DNA from: Apricaphanius iberus
Taxonomy: Eukaryota; Chordata; Actinopteri; Cyprinodontiformes; Aphaniidae
Direction: 5' to 3'
Length of the DNA: 64,000 bases
NCBI GenBank assembly: GCA_028564705.1
Contig: JAPXFQ010001297.1
Coordinates: forward strand, 434,001-498,000
Shown piece by piece: positions 40,501 to 46,500 of the stretch (position 1 is the first letter of the stretch; each line of letters starts with the position of its first letter). The notes below the pieces were generated by a model, which did not search any database, was not told the DNA's origin, and worked only from the letters and a program-made list of their open reading frames with translations. The position numbers and the translations under genes were made by a program.

Positions 40501-43500
40501 TGCTGATCTGTGTATGAACAGATCAGAACCAGCCTCTAAGTAGCAGCTCAGGCCATAGAGGGTGTCATATGAGAGAATCTGGACAATTTCATCAATCTAT
40601 GATGACCCCTGGATACCTCGGAGAGAAGGTAAAAAGCTCACATTTCGGGGGAGAGAAGAGAAAATTGCTATACTGTCGAGGCTAATTTTAGAAGCTAACA
40701 AGCTAACCAGCTCACAGAGGCTACTGTCTGTATTTGTCATTAACCACAGCGGGTTTCCCTTTAAGAAGCTCAAACCAAACATCTGTTCGGCCATAAGCAC
40801 GTTCTACTTTTTGAATTCTGCATTACGCATAGGGCTGAACGATTTTGGAAAATAATCTAATTGCTATTTTTTTTCTTCAATATTGCGATTGCGATTTAAT
40901 ATGCAATTATTTTTTGGGGGCTTTTGTCATGCATTTTTTAATGAATGCAATCAAAAATATTGTGTATCATAAACAGATTTTTATACATAATTTATTCTGT
41001 TCCATAAGATTATTTACTGATTTTAAGACAAAGGCAAATATTAACAACTTTATCTACTTTTAATCATCACACTTGATGGTTATCGGCGTCGTTCGGCAAT
41101 CAAGGTTTTCTTCCTTTTGATAATAATTCCCTCCGGCTGCAATGTTTTCCTCCGTGTCGTTATCCAGGAAGTAGGATGCTTGAAGGAACAAGCTCTGATT
41201 TTTAATTCTCCATCGATCTAATGCACTTTCAGACTCTGGTATGGCTCCGTAGAGCGGTTTGATCTCAGTTCAGTTATTGCAAAATACTCTGCTGTTTTCG
41301 GTGCGGCTTTAACTTTCTGTCTGCATTTTTTATACAGCGCAGGTAAAATGTGGCTAAAATGTGTTCGTGAGATTGAATCCTAGCTTATCCATCATGGTTA
41401 ACAAAGCATACTTTTGGCTATAAAACCTGTTATAGCACGAATTATTTCAGTGTGCCGTTTTTTTTATGTTCGCAAGGAGCGATTCTTTCAAACAGCTCGG
41501 TCAGCGATCCCCGTCGCCTCGAAGTTTGTTTACTGGAAATTTAAACACTGGTGGCGGTCAGTTTAGCCGTGCAACTCTCATATATGGTGGTGTGATGTTT
41601 TTAGGTGTTGATAAAGGTTCCTACTGTAGCCTACCTCGTGAGGCAGCAACAATACCAAGACGGCGTTGCGAAGCATCAACGTTGTCATAGCAGATATAAC
41701 TTCTCACAACTGATGTACTGTTCCTCTTTGGTACTAACTATTGTGTAGTGTTGGATTCTGTTAAGCTTTTGGTCATTTTATAACTGGTTAAAGTGCAGCG
41801 TTTCTTTCTCTCCCTGCGTTGTTTGCAAGTCGCGTGACTTTACCAGATATGTTTATATCAAGTCAAATCCCAGCCTTTGCGATTTGGAAATCGCATTTTA
41901 CCAAATCGCGATTTAATTGCATATGCAATTAATCGTTCAGCCCTAATTACGCATGCTTCTGTTTTTATTCAATAAAACTCTCCAGAATTTTAGAGCAAAG
42001 TTATCAGCTCACTGCTGATACCACTGTTAAAGCTTTTCTAAGCAGCAGCTGCTGACCCCAATTGCCACAACTGCGTATGTAGGTGAGGGGCAGAAAGGCA
42101 GACAGAGCAGATAAAGGGCTTGCGACCATTTTATGAGAAAACAAAGCTTAAAAAAATTATAAATGATTAAATTGTAGAGAAAAAAATAAACGTTACTCAT
42201 TGACGTTGTGACGAATCGTGGCAGCCCTACTGTCTTCATCGACTTCTTGTGCGTTTTTTACACGGACTCAGTTCTTTCCGGAGCCTCCTCCAACATTTCA
42301 CAACTAATTACTTGATGTCAAGCTTATTTGCAGTAGCTTTATTTCCTTCTTTGACAGCCAGTTTTATTGTTGTTGAAGTGCAACTCACCCCAAAATCAGC
42401 TGTTTTTTGTTGATAAACTGTATAAATGAGTCTATAGTAGCACTTTATACATCTCTGGTCATTATTTTATTTATTTTAGTAAATTTTAGTGAAAATATTA
42501 ATTTTGTACCAAAAACAATTAGTTTAGTACCCCAACTGGTTAAACAATTACACTGCACTGGAATTCCCTACAATTCGAATCATGCATTGCTAACGGTCCA
42601 GCTCGGGTTTCTGACGTAGGCCTTGATTAGTGACGACAGTGCCATTAACTGCTGCAGCACAAATTGATTTAGAGCAATTGGCTCAAAACCTGCGTGCTCC
42701 ATTATGTAGGTGGTTACCCCTACTTGCTGACATTTGCGCATTACCTATGACAAAGGGATTAGCTAATATGAGTAAATGAAAAATAATCTGCGCTAAAAGT
42801 TCATTGTTAATGCAATGTTTGTGATGGTGTGAAAAGTTTTTTGCACATTCCTGAATGATTTCCTCATCATGCTTGGGATACTTTATACCTTGGGCATTTC
42901 TTTACAACACATATTTCCTGTAGCGAACAATGACGTACAGTGGCTACAGGTGCTCCTGTCGAGGCAGAGTAACGAAATTACTTGAGCTAATCTATATTTA
43001 GCATTAGATTTGGTAAATACAATGTACCGCTCACAGACGGCGCTCATTCTATGCCACGATGCCGTTAAAGGCTCGGAATCTGCTGCTGCCCCAGGCAGAG
43101 AACGGGACAACAGCTCGAAACAATATGGATCAGGGCCGCTCGCCTCCTCCACAGAATCTCCCTGTACTCCTTTCCCTCTAGTGTGGAGAAAATCTTCAAC
43201 CTCCAGATCATTTCCCTCTGAGGCAATGAAACTTAAGTTACTATGGGTCTCTCAAATCTTTCTAGCCATCTGTGACTCCGCGCTACTGCCTGCAACGTGC
43301 CAGTCACAGCCCAGACCACGCCCCGCCCCTCATCCACCCGTGTGTTCCCTGGTGCGCCAGACAACGCCTCCTTTTGAGCCGTTTTTCAAAAAGAAAAGTG
43401 GCCGGGGGTTATACTCTGGTAGGGGGGTGAGTTACTCTTTAACTTTAATTCTGCATTATATGCATTTCTTCATGCGGTTTCCATGATGAGAATGTGTGCA

Positions 43501-46500
43501 TGAAAATGACTGTTAGTGTCTTCTTTGAAGACCTTTCCCCTCATCTGTCTCACTTTTAGTTTACTGCTATTGTGTCAACAGGAGGTTTTTAGCCAGTAAA
43601 AAAAAAATCTATAAATTAGCTACATGGTTGTACAGGACAAAGGGTCCTAAGCAAGTGAAAAAAGTAGTGGGTTATAGTTCGAGAATTACGGTACTTTATG
43701 AATAAGTCCTTTAATTTGAAAATCAAGGTTATGGTGTGGAGGTGTAGTGCAGGGAACAGAAACCAAGCAACTGAAGATCACGCAGGACTTTTTTGCAGAT
43801 AGTGATGATTTGGTGAGTCACTTTATCTCCAGATTTTGGTCCACTGTGTTTTATCAAGTCCAAAGTCACCAAATGTTCTTATCAGGAAATTTTTACAAAA
43901 ACTGATGCTTCTCTTCGATAAAAAACTTTATAGAGAAGCTGATTTCATTTTCTGGCAATACTTAGCACATGCCCACATTGCCAAAAGTGTAAACTAATAA
44001 TTTAATAATCACATCCTCTGGAAAACTGAATCATGAAAATTGCCAGCTATAAAAATATGAAATATATCACTATGAGTCAACTAAGATTTTGATACCATTT
44101 CAATTTACTCCGATGATCCTTTACACACAGGAAATGTTTAGCTTTTGAGGGAAAAGAAGTTTCAAGACAAAGAGAATGGTTAGGGATGAAAAATTTATTT
44201 TTAAAAAAATTAACTACAGCTAAATTATTGCAGACCTCTTTTTGTCATTTAAATAAAAAATGCCAAGACATTTGAAAGGTGGTCTATTCCAAGCAGAAGT
44301 TACTGATGAATATCTAAATGGGAGCCCCAATATGTTTATCACTACCGCTTCATGACCTCTAACTTTACAGCAACCGTCAGTAAACCATTTTTTGAATATA
44401 GACCAGCATGAGATTTTCAAAGGATCGTAAAATTACCACAGTATAACAAAAATATAGATGATGATGTAAGTGCTCCGTAAAAAAAAACCAAATGTTTATA
44501 CTGACAAAGTAATTAAATGAATCATATGCCTTTAATAATTTCATCTGTAAAATGTATTATTTTAATTCTGATATAAAAAGAATTCCAAAGAAAAATATGG
44601 TAAAGATGCATACTAAATGTTGTGATTTGCAGCATTGATTTCTTTGAGAAGCTGAATAAGCCCAGCTATATCAGCTCAGAAAGCTAGCCTGCATGACCCA
44701 GACTGCCACAAATACACATGAGGGTAGAAAGGCAGACGAAACAGCAGCAGTTTTGAGAGAAAAACAAATCTTTAAAATAAATGAAAACGTTGATTGATAC
44801 ATTTGTTGCCGGCAATTTTGGTAATCAACGTAATCATGACTAATCGACTTAACTTGGAAGCATAACCTTAGATTTTAAGTTCACTTATTTACAAATGACC
44901 AACATCAGATTACTGCAACATTTTGAAAGGAAACTTTTTGATATTTCTCTGAGGCAGTTAGGAATTTGGGTAGCATAACAGAAGTCAAAGAGGCAAGGAG
45001 TCAAATTTACTACATGTGACTCAATTTCTTGAGGACTATGAAGACTTAAAATCCTAAACTCAAACCTTCCAGCCAAGCTTCAAAAGCTGATGTCTTTAGA
45101 ATGGCCAGAGCTAAATGTAAACACTTGCATTGTGATATTAAGTAATATTTGACTCTGAAAATTTGACATGGAAAATAACGGGAAAATTATCGAGCTTAGG
45201 TCATATCGTATCATATCATAGAGGAAATACCACCTTTACATAAGGCTTGTTATTTTGGCAACAGAACAGTGCAGACAACATTGTCAGCACAACAGATAAA
45301 CACAGCTGCAGATTCACTCTAACTGCTGGGATCTCTGAGGTAATGTTGATCAAAGGAACAAGGAAATGCTGAACCTCATCTTTGCTGAGTCAAATTAGTC
45401 ACGTCTGTCCCTCTCCCCCTCCGTCTGTTCATCGCTACAGGAGAAACCAGTCCTAACACAACATTCAGGAAGCCATGAACTGGAGGAGCCATCGGCCCAC
45501 ACACACTCCCTCAGTCACAACACGCACATGCAGACAACCACCTACAGAAACACACTATATTCCAGGAACTCATTATCCACCCACCCACCTACATCTTCTA
45601 TTGAGTAGGACGACTGGGTATGTTCCTGCCTCATAACTAAAGAAATGTTAATACTGACAACAGCGGGTGCTGGATAAGCTAATAGGAGAGGATTTGATCC
45701 AAAATAAGATAACTTAGGCAGAATACAAAGCACCTTGTCCAGCAGACAGCAATTAGCTTTAATTCAGATGTCTTCTATTACAAAAAAAGTATTTTGTTAA
45801 AAAAAAAAAGATGACGAAGAACTGCCAATTTGTATTTTTTTTTAAATGGATATCTTAGCAGTAGATCTTATGACCCTGATTCCACAAAAATTTGAAAAAT
45901 GTCTTTGATTAAAGAAGTGATATAAGCCCTGTGTGAAAATACATGTATTTTTTTAACGCAGGCTTTCATTTTTTGCTCAGTAGTGCAATTTTTTGGATAA
46001 GAATTTGTCTGTAAAGGGTTTCTGGTTTATAATCAGAACACAACCATTAAGGAGAAAATTCAGTAACTTTAAAGTATCCACCAGCACCTAATATTCAAAG
46101 TGTGAATGGCTCCCTCTGTTGGCAAGATTGGAGAGAGTATAACACAAAATTTAATAGCGTAATATTAACGTTTTCTGTGTATTATAGGAATTTGCAATTT
46201 TTCAGACTCTAATTAATATTTTCCTTAACTTGTTCGTTTTTTTATTTGAAATGCATTGTTATTAGGTCTTCTATGCCTCTGCCTTCTATGTATTAACTGC
46301 ATTTCTTGTGAGGTCTAAATTCTGTGACATCTCAGTGCTTCTCAAAGCCGAAGTGTCCTTGCCAGTCTAGCAAAAAGAGGAAATGGCACAGAATCTAAGC
46401 TAGTTGAGGTCTGCTGTGTTCTCTATGATGTTCTAAATTTTCTGTGATAGATAATTTGGGTATTTAATTAGCTGTAATCTTCAAAATGAAAAGAGTTGAA

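Noticed and set aside
41466..41690. 74-codon frame inside a hAT MITE
   Set aside because: No BED finger or hAT core motif; it sits within a non-autonomous element and is likely chance.
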